64,000 bases of DNA from UBA1275 sp038124025 (GCA_038124025.1 JAYPBC010000006.1:33715-97714), one strand, 5' to 3'; positions 8,424-18,048 are shown, numbered from the stretch's first letter. Notes: generated by a model from the letters alone, not told the origin. Made by a program: numbers and translations.

Positions 8424-9606
8424 AAAACAAGGGTCTCCTATCTTTTTTATGCTTGGAAATATTGAGCAGTATGCCAACTATGGCGCCAGCAAATAATAAA
8501 TTTGTGCCTCCATAGCTCACAAAAGGCATCGGTAAACCAGTAACTGGAAACAAACCGCTAGCAACTGCTGCGTTGACAAAACCATAAAGACAGAGGTATA
8601 GGGTGCAACCTAAAGCCAATAGAGAACCCAAATAATCCTCTGCATTCCTGGCTATAAAGGCCACTCCTCGAATCAATAAAAACACAAAAATTGCGATGAG
8701 GGTAGTAGCTCCCAAAAGTCCATATTCCTCCGCAATTATGGCAAATATGAAATCATTATAGGGAGTTGGTAAAAAATCGCGCTGCGTACTTTTGCCAATT
8801 CCCACCCCTGTAATCTCACCCTGAGCAATCGCAATATGAGCCTGTTGTGCTTGCCGCCTGCTGCCATCGAGTAAACGCTCGGTTTCAATTTGTTTAATTT
8901 GTCCTACATACTGCTCGATTCGATCCTGGCGAGTAGCTGACTGGTTAATCAGTAAAAAGCCACCAAAAATAGCCAGTAGAATCATGGTGCCTAATTGCAC
9001 AATACTGATTCGTCCAACAAACATGAGAATGAGACAAATTCCCATAAGCAAGCCTGCCGTTGAAAAGTCCTCTACTCCGATAAGAGCACAGGTGATGAAC
9101 ACCCAAATCATAATAGGCATGAATGCTCGTTGAAAGTCTTTGATGTATTCTTGTTTTTCATTCAAGAGCACACTTACATGTATGATCAGTGATACCGCGG
9201 CTACGGTGGAAGGCTGAAATCCAAATCCACCAATAGAAAGCCATCGTTTAGCCCCAAACTGTTCCTCGCCAAACACCAATACCATGACCAATAATAACAA
9301 ACTAACTACCATGAAAGGCCTAGAAAACTTCGCAACTGTATGATAATTAATCTTCGATCCCAGCAGAATAACCACCACGGCAATACCGATTTTCACCAAA
9401 TGACGAGTAATCATCTCAAAGGCCGAGGTGTCGTTATTTTGCGCAAAAAAAGCGATCGATGAATATACCGCCAACAAACCAAAACTAAGTAGCATGATAA
9501 CCGCCATGAGAATGTAGCGGTCACTGCCTTGACTACGCGTATCCAATTCTTCAGGGGTAGTACCAAGAATTTGATGAATGTTTCTATTTGGACTGGTATG
9601 AATCAA
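8416..9606 (-). CDS. ftsW: SEDS-family lipid II polymerase FtsW
   Basis: A polytopic SEDS protein of 396 residues that polymerises lipid II at the septum with its partner class B PBP, here the ftsI-like gene. About ten hydrophobic segments can be traced. Hallmark SEDS regions are KRWLSIGGFGFQPS, the conserved loop PTPYNDFIFAIIAEEYGLLG and the C-terminal GLPMPFVSYGGTNL. The N-terminal ~25 residues are polar and cytoplasmic. It lies between murD (43-bp gap) and murG (8-bp overlap). By position it is FtsW rather than RodA. Confidence 0.94.
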   Translation of the reverse strand: MIHTSPNRNIHQILGTTPEELDTRSQGSDRYILMAVIMLLSFGLLAVYSSIAFFAQNNDTSAFEMITRHLVKIGIAVVVILLGSKINYHTVAKFSRPFMVVSLLLLVMVLVFGEEQFGAKRWLSIGGFGFQPSTVAAVSLIIHVSVLLNEKQEYIKDFQRAFMPIMIWVFITCALIGVEDFSTAGLLMGICLILMFVGRISIVQLGTMILLAIFGGFLLINQSATRQDRIEQYVGQIKQIETERLLDGSRRQAQQAHIAIAQGEITGVGIGKSTQRDFLPTPYNDFIFAIIAEEYGLLGATTLIAIFVFLLIRGVAFIARNAEDYLGSLLALGCTLYLCLYGFVNAAVASGLFPVTGLPMPFVSYGGTNLLFAGAIVGILLNISKHKKDRRPLFYA

Positions 9607-9649
9607 TGAGTTTTGCTTGGTGTTATTTGGGTTGTTTTGTTGGATTCAT

Positions 9650-11143
9650 CTAGCTCAGGTGTTGAACGCACTCCTTAAATTTCCGACCTCGATGCTCATA
9701 ATTATCGAACATGTCAAAAGAAGAACATGCAGGGCTTAGTAGCACTGTTTCTCCTCTTTTAGCTTGTTTTTGAGCCATTCGGACGGCCGCGCGCATGTCA
9801 TCTGCTTTCATAAAATGTGGAACCATATCACCAATTTGTTCTTCAATGCGTTCTCGAGATTCTCCAATGGCAATAACGGTGTGCACCTTATCGATGAGTT
9901 GATCGCGCAGCTCAGTATAATCGTTGCCTTTATCGCGTCCACCTAAAATGAGCGTCAATGGAGTTTTAATGCTGTCCAATGCAAACCATACGGCATTTAC
10001 ATTGGTAGCTTTGCTGTCGTTTATATATTTCACTCCATCCAATTCGCGTACTAGCTCCAAGCGATGTTCTACGCCCAAAAAGTGAGAAAGACTCTCGCGA
10101 ATAATCTCATTTTTTATTTCACAGGCTCGAGCGGCAAGAGCCGTAGCAAGCCCATTCTGTAGATTATGATGTCCTTGTAATGATAATTCAAAGGGTGACA
10201 TGAGTATTTCCTCGTGGTTATTAAATCGGAAGATGATATGATTATTGTGCAGGTAAGCGCCCTGTTCCACTGTTTGTTGGGTAGAAAAAGCCCAAAGTTT
10301 AGGGGCATTAGGTTCCTCTAAAAGCTGCTGGGCATGTACACGCACCCGCAGATCGTCATAATTATAGATATAGGTCTGTTTGGCAGTTTGCTGCTGAGTA
10401 ATTCGAAATTTCGAAGCGGCATAATTATCCATAGAATAGTTATACCGGTCTAGATGATCCGGGGTAATATTCAACAGTACACTTACATTGGGACTAAAGG
10501 TGTGAATATGATCCAATTGGAAACTACTCACTTCTAAAATCCAGTAAAATTCCCCTCGGGTCGATTGATGCCCAGTTAGGTCTAGCGAGTTCGTGTTCAC
10601 AGTGAGTATGCTGGCTGTATCATCTATATGGTCATCGGCTGAATGTACTAGCCCAAGCTTCGTACACTGCTCACTAAAGGCCATACCGATGTTGCCCGCG
10701 AGTTGATGAGGGCGTTCTGCGCGGGCAAAACAATCCTCTAACCATGAGCTCACGGTAGTTTTACCATTACTGCCGGTCACTGCAATAATAGGAGATGGGG
10801 AATACCAACTAGCCAGTTCAATTTCAGAGACCACGGCTTTTTGGGCGTGGAGGTATTCTTGCACTAAAGCGGTCTGTGTGGGTACTCCTGGGCTGAGCAC
10901 AGCAAAGGCTCCGTCAAAGGCGGCCGCGGAATGCCCGCCTTCCTCGAAGGCGATTCCGCGTGTTTGTAAGCGTTCTTTCATCGGTTTGGCAATAGTGCCA
11001 TGATCGCTTACAAACACGGCTGCTCCAGCTGTGTGGAGCAGTTCGGCCGCCCCCACACCACTCCGGGCAGCGCCAATAACAACCACCTTGGTACCGGGTA
11101 GTTGTTGCTTTAGCTGGGTTATATGTGTTGTATCCAAGATCAT
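9650..11143 (-). CDS. murD: UDP-MurNAc-L-alanine--D-glutamate ligase MurD
   Basis: A cytoplasmic Mur ligase that adds D-glutamate. The N-terminal Rossmann loop VVVIGAARSGVGAAELL binds the UDP substrate. The ATP loop is AVTGSNGKTTVSSWL, followed by NITPDHLDRYN and, in the C-terminal domain, NDSKATNVNAVWFAL and LILGGRDKGNDY. At 497 residues it is somewhat longer than many MurD proteins (about 440-450), with extra polar sequence after the ATP loop. The start is one base after the mraY stop. Confidence 0.95.
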   Translation of the reverse strand: MILDTTHITQLKQQLPGTKVVVIGAARSGVGAAELLHTAGAAVFVSDHGTIAKPMKERLQTRGIAFEEGGHSAAAFDGAFAVLSPGVPTQTALVQEYLHAQKAVVSEIELASWYSPSPIIAVTGSNGKTTVSSWLEDCFARAERPHQLAGNIGMAFSEQCTKLGLVHSADDHIDDTASILTVNTNSLDLTGHQSTRGEFYWILEVSSFQLDHIHTFSPNVSVLLNITPDHLDRYNYSMDNYAASKFRITQQQTAKQTYIYNYDDLRVRVHAQQLLEEPNAPKLWAFSTQQTVEQGAYLHNNHIIFRFNNHEEILMSPFELSLQGHHNLQNGLATALAARACEIKNEIIRESLSHFLGVEHRLELVRELDGVKYINDSKATNVNAVWFALDSIKTPLTLILGGRDKGNDYTELRDQLIDKVHTVIAIGESRERIEEQIGDMVPHFMKADDMRAAVRMAQKQAKRGETVLLSPACSSFDMFDNYEHRGRKFKECVQHLS

Positions 11144-11144
11144 A

Positions 11145-12278
11145 TTAGCGAATCTTCAGAGTTAGTAAGCTAATTAGGGCCATCAGGATAGCTACAATCC
11201 AAAAACGGACCACAATTTTACTCTCGCTCCAGCCTTTTTTCTCGAAATGATGATGGATGGGTGCCATTAAGAAAAATCGTTGGCCTTCTCCCGTTGTCCA
11301 TTTGGTATACTTGAAATAAGTGGTTTGGATTATGACCGAAACAGTCTCAAAGAAAAACACACCGCAAATAAAAGGTAGTAATAGCTCTTTGTGCAGCATT
11401 AAAGCTAAAGCACCGAAGGCACCGCCAAGGGCAAGTGAGCCGGTATCACCCATGAAAACGCTGGCAGGATGAGTGTTATACCATAAAAAGCCCATACAGG
11501 CTCCAATTAAGGCCGCTGCGAATACGGTAAGTTCGCCTGCACCGGGTAAATACATGATATCTAAGAAACCAGAAAAATCGATTCGTCCAGAAACATAGGC
11601 AAAAATCGCAAATACAATACCGCAAATAGCTGATATCCCAGTAGCTAATCCATCTAATCCGTCTGTTAAGTTGGTGGCATTACTAACGGCGGTAATAATA
11701 AAGATGGAAACCCCTAGGTAAATAAACCATCCCAGAGTTTCCCCGAAATAGGCATAATCGATGGTTAAATTTTTTGCAAAAGGTACCGTGCTTAAGGTAT
11801 TCACGGTTTCAAAGTTTGGATGAGAATACAGCACCAATCCCAATACCAAGCCAACGCTTACCTGTCCAGCAATTTTAAACCTTCCTGCAAGGCCACTTTT
11901 ATTCTTCTTAACCACTTTTATATAGTCATCTATAAAGCCAACCAAACCAAGCGTTAGCATGACAAAGAATATGAGCCAGCCATAGATGCTGTCCATTCTC
12001 ACAAACAACAGGGAGGGAATTAGGGTTGACAATAAAATAATTACGCCGCCCATTGTGGGTGTACCCTGCTTGCTTTGATGATCTAATCCAATGTCATCCC
12101 GTACCACCTCACCCAGTTGCATTCTACGTAACCACGCAATGATACGCTTACCAATAAATAAACTAATGAGTAAGGAAGTCACTGCCGCCAAACCGGTCCT
12201 AGTCGATATAAAAGCCATGGCTGTGGCACCTGGAAGTGCAAAAGTCTGTTCTAACCAATTGAATAATTCGTAAAGCAT
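11145..12278 (-). CDS. mraY: Phospho-N-acetylmuramoyl-pentapeptide transferase MraY
   Basis: An inner-membrane enzyme that forms lipid I from UDP-MurNAc-pentapeptide and undecaprenyl phosphate. It has about ten membrane segments. Conserved cytoplasmic loops are KQGTPTMGGVII, GFIDDYIKVVKKN (the DD motif), NATNLTDGLDGLATG, GDTGSLALGG and PIHHHFEKKGWSESKIV. I place the start at 12278 (MLYELFNW, 377 residues): a GGAGG ribosome site lies about 9 bases upstream, and the ATG shares one base with the murE stop (TAATG). The longer frame to 12296 has no comparable site. Confidence 0.96.
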   Translation of the reverse strand: MLYELFNWLEQTFALPGATAMAFISTRTGLAAVTSLLISLFIGKRIIAWLRRMQLGEVVRDDIGLDHQSKQGTPTMGGVIILLSTLIPSLLFVRMDSIYGWLIFFVMLTLGLVGFIDDYIKVVKKNKSGLAGRFKIAGQVSVGLVLGLVLYSHPNFETVNTLSTVPFAKNLTIDYAYFGETLGWFIYLGVSIFIITAVSNATNLTDGLDGLATGISAICGIVFAIFAYVSGRIDFSGFLDIMYLPGAGELTVFAAALIGACMGFLWYNTHPASVFMGDTGSLALGGAFGALALMLHKELLLPFICGVFFFETVSVIIQTTYFKYTKWTTGEGQRFFLMAPIHHHFEKKGWSESKIVVRFWIVAILMALISLLTLKIR

Positions 12279-13987
12279 TAGGCCGCCTCCTTCCATCTTT
12301 TTAGAAGTTCTAAGGCTATCTCACGATCATCAAAGGGATGCTTAACCCCCTTGATTTCTTGGTAATTCTCATGCCCTTTGCCTGCAATTACGATAATATC
12401 ATCGGCCGTAGCTAAATCTAAAGCTATACCAATGGCTTTTGCACGCTCGACCTCTACATGAACTTGCTCAGCACTAAAATGCTCACTAAATCCAGAACAA
12501 ATCTCCTCGATAATAGACTCAGGTGATTCAGACCGAGGATTATCGGTAGTTACGATAGCTAGGTCACCCCATTTTTCGCAAGCTTGAGCCATAATGGGCC
12601 GTTTAGTTGCATCCCGGTCACCACCCGCCCCAAAAACAACAAGTAGCTTTTGGTGAGGTTTTTTTAATTCAGCCAAGGTGGAACATATATTTTCAAGGGC
12701 ATCGGGAGTATGTGCATAGTCGATAAATACCGATGGATAGTTCTTCTCAATTGACTCCATATCTGCTGATGAAGCGACTTCGGTTCCTTGCCGTTGAGTT
12801 AATGTAGGCCCGTCTGATGGGGCTTTTAATACCTTATCCTGAGCTTTAGCTTCGATGTGGACTCGTTCTAAACGTCCAGGAGCACCACCCAAAACCTGAG
12901 TTTGCTTTTCTAATTCATTGGAATTAATGCCTAATAACTGCGCGGCAGTGATTGCTTGTAACGCGTTATACGCATTAAATAAACCCACCAGTGGTAGTTC
13001 AAATCGTAGGTTGGCTGTTTTGTCCAGTAATGTAGTTCCAGCTAATCCCAATGATTCTATGGTGTAGCTGCGCCCTTGAGCCCATGCAGGTAGGGGGGGA
13101 TAAGGCGAATTTGCCGGTTTCACCGAAGGGCTATGTTGTCTTAATTGATCGCCTTGGGCATCGATTAACCCGATGGAGAAAATTTGGGCATCGGTATCTT
13201 GTATCATGTAGCCGCTATGGGGATCATCAGTGTTAATAATAGCCCAAGATCCTGGCTTTAAGCCATCGAATAATTTCTTTTTTGCCCTCATGTAGGATTC
13301 AAAATCATCATGATAATCCAAATGATCGTGGGAAATATTGGTGAATATGGCGATGGTAAAAGGAATTCCTTCCACACGGTACTGATCCAAAGCGTGGGAA
13401 GACACTTCCATGACCAAATGGGTACTGCCTGCATTTACCATGGCTTGCATATCATTAGCTAGCTCAATTGGATCCGAGGTCGTGAGTGAAGATGGGATTT
13501 CACGGTCTAAAATACGCTTGGACACCGTACCCAACAAGCTCGCAGCCTTACCTGAGCGCGTCAATAATTCATATAATAAGGTCGCCGTTGTTGTTTTTCC
13601 ATTGGTGCCTGTTATGCCAATGACTTGCAAGCGTTGCCATGGATCCCCAGCAAAAGCTTGGGCTAGCGGTCCAATAACTTCTCTAGTATTTGCCACCTGC
13701 ATGTAGTTTTCCACATCGGGATACTTTTCAGGAGCTTCCTCGCCTATTATAAGTAGCTTGGGCGAGTTCGATAGCTCATTGATAAAATCATGTCCATCTA
13801 CTTTTGTGCCTCGGACAGCTACAAAAGCAGTGTTGGGCACTATTTTTCTTGAATCCTGGCTAAGCTGAGTGTAGACCGTATCTGGCTGTTTAATGCGTTT
13901 GGCATGAGGTTGACATATAACTTGAATGTCCTGGATACTCATCTGGCGTGACACTAAAGGAGATATGTTAGAGGTGGATTGGCTCAT
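12278..13987 (-). CDS. murE: UDP-MurNAc-tripeptide synthetase MurE (probably mDAP-specific)
   Basis: Adds the third stem residue. The ATP loop GITGTNGKTTTATLLYELL, the motifs TTSDP, EVSSHALDQYR and NISHDHLDYH, and the C-terminal DNPRSE are present. The DNPR form is the signature of meso-diaminopimelate-adding enzymes. The protein has 569 residues against about 490-500 for typical MurE. The excess is largely two polar stretches, one around residues 275-305 and one of ~40 residues between GAPGRLERVHIEA and the FIDYAHTPD motif. The 3' end overlaps mraY by one base and the start overlaps ftsI by 4 bp. Confidence 0.95.
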   Translation of the reverse strand: MSQSTSNISPLVSRQMSIQDIQVICQPHAKRIKQPDTVYTQLSQDSRKIVPNTAFVAVRGTKVDGHDFINELSNSPKLLIIGEEAPEKYPDVENYMQVANTREVIGPLAQAFAGDPWQRLQVIGITGTNGKTTTATLLYELLTRSGKAASLLGTVSKRILDREIPSSLTTSDPIELANDMQAMVNAGSTHLVMEVSSHALDQYRVEGIPFTIAIFTNISHDHLDYHDDFESYMRAKKKLFDGLKPGSWAIINTDDPHSGYMIQDTDAQIFSIGLIDAQGDQLRQHSPSVKPANSPYPPLPAWAQGRSYTIESLGLAGTTLLDKTANLRFELPLVGLFNAYNALQAITAAQLLGINSNELEKQTQVLGGAPGRLERVHIEAKAQDKVLKAPSDGPTLTQRQGTEVASSADMESIEKNYPSVFIDYAHTPDALENICSTLAELKKPHQKLLVVFGAGGDRDATKRPIMAQACEKWGDLAIVTTDNPRSESPESIIEEICSGFSEHFSAEQVHVEVERAKAIGIALDLATADDIIVIAGKGHENYQEIKGVKHPFDDREIALELLKRWKEAA

Positions 13988-16182
13988 TGCAGCCCCTTTG
14001 TTTGTCCGCTAATTTGTTCGAAGGAACGTGCTTTACCTCTCAGGGTAACCGTTCGCCCTGGGCGTGTAAATTCACCGGCTAGTGGAAACTGTGCATATAT
14101 GGTACCTGAGCCTATTCGTTGTGTCTTTAGACCTAGTTCAGCTAACATGCTATGCGCTGTTCGCATACTCATCCCCCGCAGATCGGGTAGTTCTATACGT
14201 TCAATCTCATTAGTTTCAGCAACTTTTAACGCTGTTTGTGAATCCTTGTGTGGATTTATAAGACCTGATTTGGGGTGAATTTGAAGTTGTAGTCGCTTTT
14301 TTGTGAAAAGAGTATCCCCGGGGGCTGGATGCTGTTTCACCACCCATTCTCCCTCACCTTCAATATCATAAGGGATGTATAATGATTCCAATAGGTCTCC
14401 GGCTTGTTCAGGTGATAGGCCTAAAAGGGAGGGAGCGATAGCAAAGGTGTTATTATTATTATCGCGTTGCACCAGTTGCTGCTGTAAATCTTGATCCAAA
14501 CCGGCAATACGTAGGGCTACTTGCTTGAAAATAGGACCTGCAGTATAGCCACCATAACCAACCGGTTTTGGTTCGTCTAACATAATGTATAGTACATATT
14601 GGGGTGCGTCAACTGGGAAAAATCCGACAAAAGATCCTCGGTAACGATTGGAGTACATCCCATTTACTACTTTCTTGGCGGTACCAGTTTTACCCGCAAT
14701 TCGAAGCCCGGGTATTTGAGCCAAATCCCCGGTACCGGAATCGCTAACAACACTCTCAAAAACAGGATAAAGTTTATCTAAGGTTGTAGCTTTGGCTACC
14801 CTACGGATACGAGTTGGTTGGAATTGTTCAACGACCTGACCATTTGAATTGGTGATTTCTTTTACTAAGTAAGGACGCATCAAATCACCCCGATTGGCAA
14901 AGGCAGCATAGGCTTGAGTAGTTTGAAGTGGGGTTGAAAGAAGCTCATAGCCATGAGACATCCAAGGCAGACTTACCAAACTCCATTCGAAAGGCTTAGC
15001 CATACGTCCACTTTCTTCCCCAGCAATATCTACATGGGTAGGAGTTCCAAAACCTAGATTACGGGCATATTGGTAGAAGGTATCATTATCCAATCGCATC
15101 GCAATTTCAGCAGTAGCCACATTGGAGGACTGTTGAATGACCTCCTCAAAGTTCATGGTTCCTAGCGGGTCATGATCACGTAAAGTAAGTCCATGAATAT
15201 GAACAGCTCCGTCCTCAGGCGTTTCGAAAAGCTCACCATCTTCAATCACACCTTGCTCAACGGCGGCAATGGCGGTAACTAATTTAAAGGTAGATCCAGG
15301 TTCTACCATGTCTGCAATGGCAAAATTTCGTCGGTTTTCTTCGTTGATATCGCCAGGGACATTCGGATCATAGCTTGGATAGTTGGCCATAGCTAAGATT
15401 TCACCGGTCGTGGGGTTCATGATAATTCCAGTGCCATAGTTAGCCTGATACCGTTGCACACCTACTTGTAATTCATCTTCTAATATGGCCTGGATCGAGG
15501 CGTCGATGGTCGTGTGTAGATCATAGCCTTCAATGGGGAGCTTTTTGGGTGCTCCTACATATTCAAATACTCTTTGAAAAGCATCCTTACGCACTTGCTG
15601 AACTCCGTCAACCCCTTTGAGTTCTTTATCATAATGAGATTCCAGACCGATTCGTCCCTTCATTTCATGATTTACGAAGCCCATGGCATGGGCAGCAAGA
15701 GAGCCAAATGTATAGCTTCGCCGATAGTTTTCTTCCAATATTACCCCTCGGATTCCCAGATTAGCCAGTTCTTCCTTCTGCATGCTATTCATGGTTTTTT
15801 CTAACACTACATAGCGGGATCGGGTAGGGGCATCCTTTAGAATGCCTTGGTAATAGGCTTTTCCTTTTCCGGTGGTTCGGCCTAGGGTGGCTAAAACGCT
15901 GTCAATCTGAGCCTGTGTCATGCCCGGTACTTTTGGGTCAAGGGCCATTCTGTAATCTATGGTATTGGTGGCTAGCAAGGTGCCATTTCGGTCGTAAATA
16001 TTGCCACGTTCTGCAGGTATCGCTATTTCGGTGATGGCTTGTTTATTCCAAAGTTGGCGAAGCCCTTCGCCTTCAATGAAATTAATTCTTACTAGTTGGA
16101 CCAATAAAGCCGCAGGTAATAATAGCAGGATTCCTAACATCACAAACATTCGCCCCATTATTGCGCCTCTAAATTCCTGCAT
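13984..16182 (-). CDS. ftsI: Class B penicillin-binding protein FtsI (PBP3-like) with C-terminal PASTA domains
   Basis: The septal peptidoglycan transpeptidase, anchored by an N-terminal membrane helix (about residues 11-33) with the rest in the periplasm. A dimerisation domain follows (IPAERGNIYDRNGTLLATN). The transpeptidase motifs are all present: STFK (297-300, acyl-enzyme Ser297), SSN (352-354) and KTG (497-499). Two PASTA-like modules follow, at about 585-640 and 672-722 (LPDLRGMSMRTAHSMLAELG). The start at 16182 directly follows the ftsL-like stop; an in-frame ATG eight codons later has a better AGAGG site and is an alternative. PASTA domains fit the Spo VD/FtsI group seen in Bacteroidota. 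Confidence 0.95.
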   Translation of the reverse strand: MQEFRGAIMGRMFVMLGILLLLPAALLVQLVRINFIEGEGLRQLWNKQAITEIAIPAERGNIYDRNGTLLATNTIDYRMALDPKVPGMTQAQIDSVLATLGRTTGKGKAYYQGILKDAPTRSRYVVLEKTMNSMQKEELANLGIRGVILEENYRRSYTFGSLAAHAMGFVNHEMKGRIGLESHYDKELKGVDGVQQVRKDAFQRVFEYVGAPKKLPIEGYDLHTTIDASIQAILEDELQVGVQRYQANYGTGIIMNPTTGEILAMANYPSYDPNVPGDINEENRRNFAIADMVEPGSTFKLVTAIAAVEQGVIEDGELFETPEDGAVHIHGLTLRDHDPLGTMNFEEVIQQSSNVATAEIAMRLDNDTFYQYARNLGFGTPTHVDIAGEESGRMAKPFEWSLVSLPWMSHGYELLSTPLQTTQAYAAFANRGDLMRPYLVKEITNSNGQVVEQFQPTRIRRVAKATTLDKLYPVFESVVSDSGTGDLAQIPGLRIAGKTGTAKKVVNGMYSNRYRGSFVGFFPVDAPQYVLYIMLDEPKPVGYGGYTAGPIFKQVALRIAGLDQDLQQQLVQRDNNNNTFAIAPSLLGLSPEQAGDLLESLYIPYDIEGEGEWVVKQHPAPGDTLFTKKRLQLQIHPKSGLINPHKDSQTALKVAETNEIERIELPDLRGMSMRTAHSMLAELGLKTQRIGSGTIYAQFPLAGEFTRPGRTVTLRGKARSFEQISGQTKGLQ

Positions 16183-16581
16183 TTAACGGCCCTCCAATAT
16201 CTGGTCAGCAGGGCCTGCATTAATAAAGCCCAATTCTCTCGCTTTACGATACATATTTGCAGGGCCTGTCATCCGGTCGTAACGAAGTTTTAACTCATCA
16301 TGCATTTGTTGGGTTTGTTCGAATTCTCTTTGGAGCTGCTGAACTTGTCCAAGGAGCTCTTGTGTGGCAAAAACATGCGTTAGATAGATGAAACCAATAC
16401 ATGCTCCCAGCAAGGTGTAGGCAATAATTTTGGTAGGTTTGAAAGCCGATAATTTGATCCCAGTTATTGCGCCAGTTTTTTTACTGAATTTATGAGACGG
16501 AGGGGGTATGGAATCAGTGGAATTGACTTTTCGGAGGTTTGGCTTCACGTTCTGCCTATGCAGTGGAGACGATACCATCAT
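16183..16581 (-). CDS. ftsL: FtsL-like divisome protein
   Basis: A 132-residue bitopic protein with a basic cytoplasmic N-terminus, one membrane segment (about 52-70, IIAYTLLGACIGFIYLTHVF) and a periplasmic coiled coil rich in Q, E and L (about 74-105). This is the FtsL topology: FtsL and FtsB form a coiled coil that activates FtsWI. Similarity to named FtsL proteins is weak, so the call rests on topology and on its place between rsmH and ftsI. The start overlaps the rsmH stop by 4 bp. Confidence 0.8.
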   Translation of the reverse strand: MMVSSPLHRQNVKPNLRKVNSTDSIPPPSHKFSKKTGAITGIKLSAFKPTKIIAYTLLGACIGFIYLTHVFATQELLGQVQQLQREFEQTQQMHDELKLRYDRMTGPANMYRKARELGFINAGPADQILEGR

Positions 16582-17516
16582 GAGCCAGGGTCTCCTACTT
16601 TTTCAGCCACTCTTAGTTTTGCACTTCGGGAGGCTGGATTTCGATCAATTTCTTGATCATTCGGGGTAATTACCTGCCGGTTGATAGGCGTAAGGGGACA
16701 GACAGGGTTACCGTAAAAATCTTTTTCGATGATACCTTCAAAATTCCCACTTTTTATGAAGTTTTTTACCAGTCGATCCTCGAGCGAGTGGTAGCTCATG
16801 ACCACCATTCGTCCGCCTGGGGCTAAGAGCTCAAGGCCTTGCTGTAAGACTTTTTTTAGTACCTCTAATTCTTGGTTCACCTCAATTCGAATGGCCTGAA
16901 AGACTCTAGCTAAGCTTTTAATTCTAAATTTAGGGGGTACCTGCTCACTAATTATGGCGGAGAGCTCCTGTGTGCTTTCAATCGGTCTAGCATCGATTAT
17001 ACTTTGAGCAATTTTGCGACTTCCTCGCTCTTCACCAAAATGAAATATTATATCTCTGAGTCGCTCATAATCGTAGGTGTTTATAACATCATATGCCGTT
17101 AATCCCGTATAGGATCCCATTCGCATATCAAGAGGCCCTTCTTGCTGAAAGCTAAATCCTCTGTCAGCCTCTTTAAGTTGATGAGTGGAAACTCCCAAGT
17201 CCAAAAGGATTCCGGCTACCTGTCCTTTATAGGGGGGAGGTAAAAGAGTAGACAGGTAGCCAAAGTTTCCTTTTAAAATCGTACACCTCGGATCTTCTCC
17301 AATTCGCTCGCTGGCAGCCTCAATGGCTTGCTGGTCTTGGTCCACTCCAAAAACTCTGGCATCAGAGCCTAGGTTCTTGAGTATGGCCAGCGTGTGACCA
17401 CCACCGCCCAAAGTCGCGTCAACGTAGATGCCGTTCGAGTCGGTGATTAAATGCTCAATACACTCTTGAAGCATTACCGGAGTGTGTTCGTAATATGCAA
17501 CCATATTATTCACCAT
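16578..17516 (-). CDS. rsmH: 16S rRNA (cytosine1402-N4)-methyltransferase RsmH (MraW)
   Basis: An S-adenosylmethionine-dependent enzyme that methylates C1402 in the decoding centre of 16S rRNA. The N-terminal HTPVMLQECIEHL, the SAM-binding loop YVDATLGGGGHT, LLDLGVSTHQL, GFSFQQEGPLDMRM and the C-terminal SYHSLEDRLVKNF all match the family, and 312 residues is normal. The ATG at 17516 overlaps mraZ by 11 bp. A second ATG at 17504, just after the mraZ stop, would also fit. Confidence 0.96.
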   Translation of the reverse strand: MVNNMVAYYEHTPVMLQECIEHLITDSNGIYVDATLGGGGHTLAILKNLGSDARVFGVDQDQQAIEAASERIGEDPRCTILKGNFGYLSTLLPPPYKGQVAGILLDLGVSTHQLKEADRGFSFQQEGPLDMRMGSYTGLTAYDVINTYDYERLRDIIFHFGEERGSRKIAQSIIDARPIESTQELSAIISEQVPPKFRIKSLARVFQAIRIEVNQELEVLKKVLQQGLELLAPGGRMVVMSYHSLEDRLVKNFIKSGNFEGIIEKDFYGNPVCPLTPINRQVITPNDQEIDRNPASRSAKLRVAEKVGDPGS

Positions 17517-17973
17517 CGGATTCAGATCCGCCTCCCATTACTTGTTCAAAAATAGCTTCAAAAGTATCGGAATCTAAATCGGCATCCACTTTTGCGAGGA
17601 TGTCGGGGGACCAAATCTCGATGTATTGCCCCATACCAATGAATATAGCTTTCCCATTGATTTGAGCATAGTTGGCATGCTCAGTGGGGAGAGCAATGCG
17701 ATGTTGTTTGTCCAAGGCGGCGTCTTCAGCATAGCGTAAGAAATTCCGCTTGGCAATTCGGCTAGCTCGGGTAAAATTATTAGCCTTAGAGAGGGCGTTT
17801 TCCACGTCACGCCACTCATTTTCGGGGTATAGATAAAGACAGGTTTCTAATCCACGTACCACCACAAAGCGTTCCTGAGCGTCTGGGCTTAACACTTTTC
17901 GCATTTTAGCCGGAAAGGCTATGCGGCCTTTTGCATCTATACTATGCTCGTATTGACCTTTGAAGCTATGCAA
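17506..17973 (-). CDS. mraZ: Transcriptional regulator MraZ
   Basis: A ring-forming DNA-binding protein of the AbrB/SpoVT superfamily that represses its own dcw operon. The 155 residues contain the two duplicated DxxxR motifs: DAKGR (13-17) in the first half and DKQHR in the second, each followed by a short hydrophobic run (IAFP, IALP). The reading frame starts at a TTG (17971-17973) with no strong ribosome site, which may hold down synthesis of the repressor. It is the first gene of the operon, and its predicted operator lies 50-75 bp upstream. Confidence 0.93.
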   Translation of the reverse strand: MHSFKGQYEHSIDAKGRIAFPAKMRKVLSPDAQERFVVVRGLETCLYLYPENEWRDVENALSKANNFTRASRIAKRNFLRYAEDAALDKQHRIALPTEHANYAQINGKAIFIGMGQYIEIWSPDILAKVDADLDSDTFEAIFEQVMGGGSESDGE

Positions 17974-18022
17974 GGTGACTAAACGTGGAATTATGATTGC
18001 TATATATTCGCTGAGAGAAAGT

Positions 18023-18047
18023 CCCCACTATCTCCCACTTTACCCCA
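18023..18047 (-). promoter_or_regulatory. MraZ operator: three TGGGN boxes at 10-bp spacing
   Basis: On the minus strand the boxes TGGGG (18047-18043), TGGGA (18037-18033) and TGGGG (18027-18023) are each separated by exactly five bases. This is the TGGGN-N5-TGGGN-N5-TGGGN arrangement known for MraZ binding sites. They begin next to the -10 element, over the expected transcription start, so binding would block RNA polymerase: autorepression of the dcw operon. Confidence 0.88.
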
Positions 18048-18048
18048 C

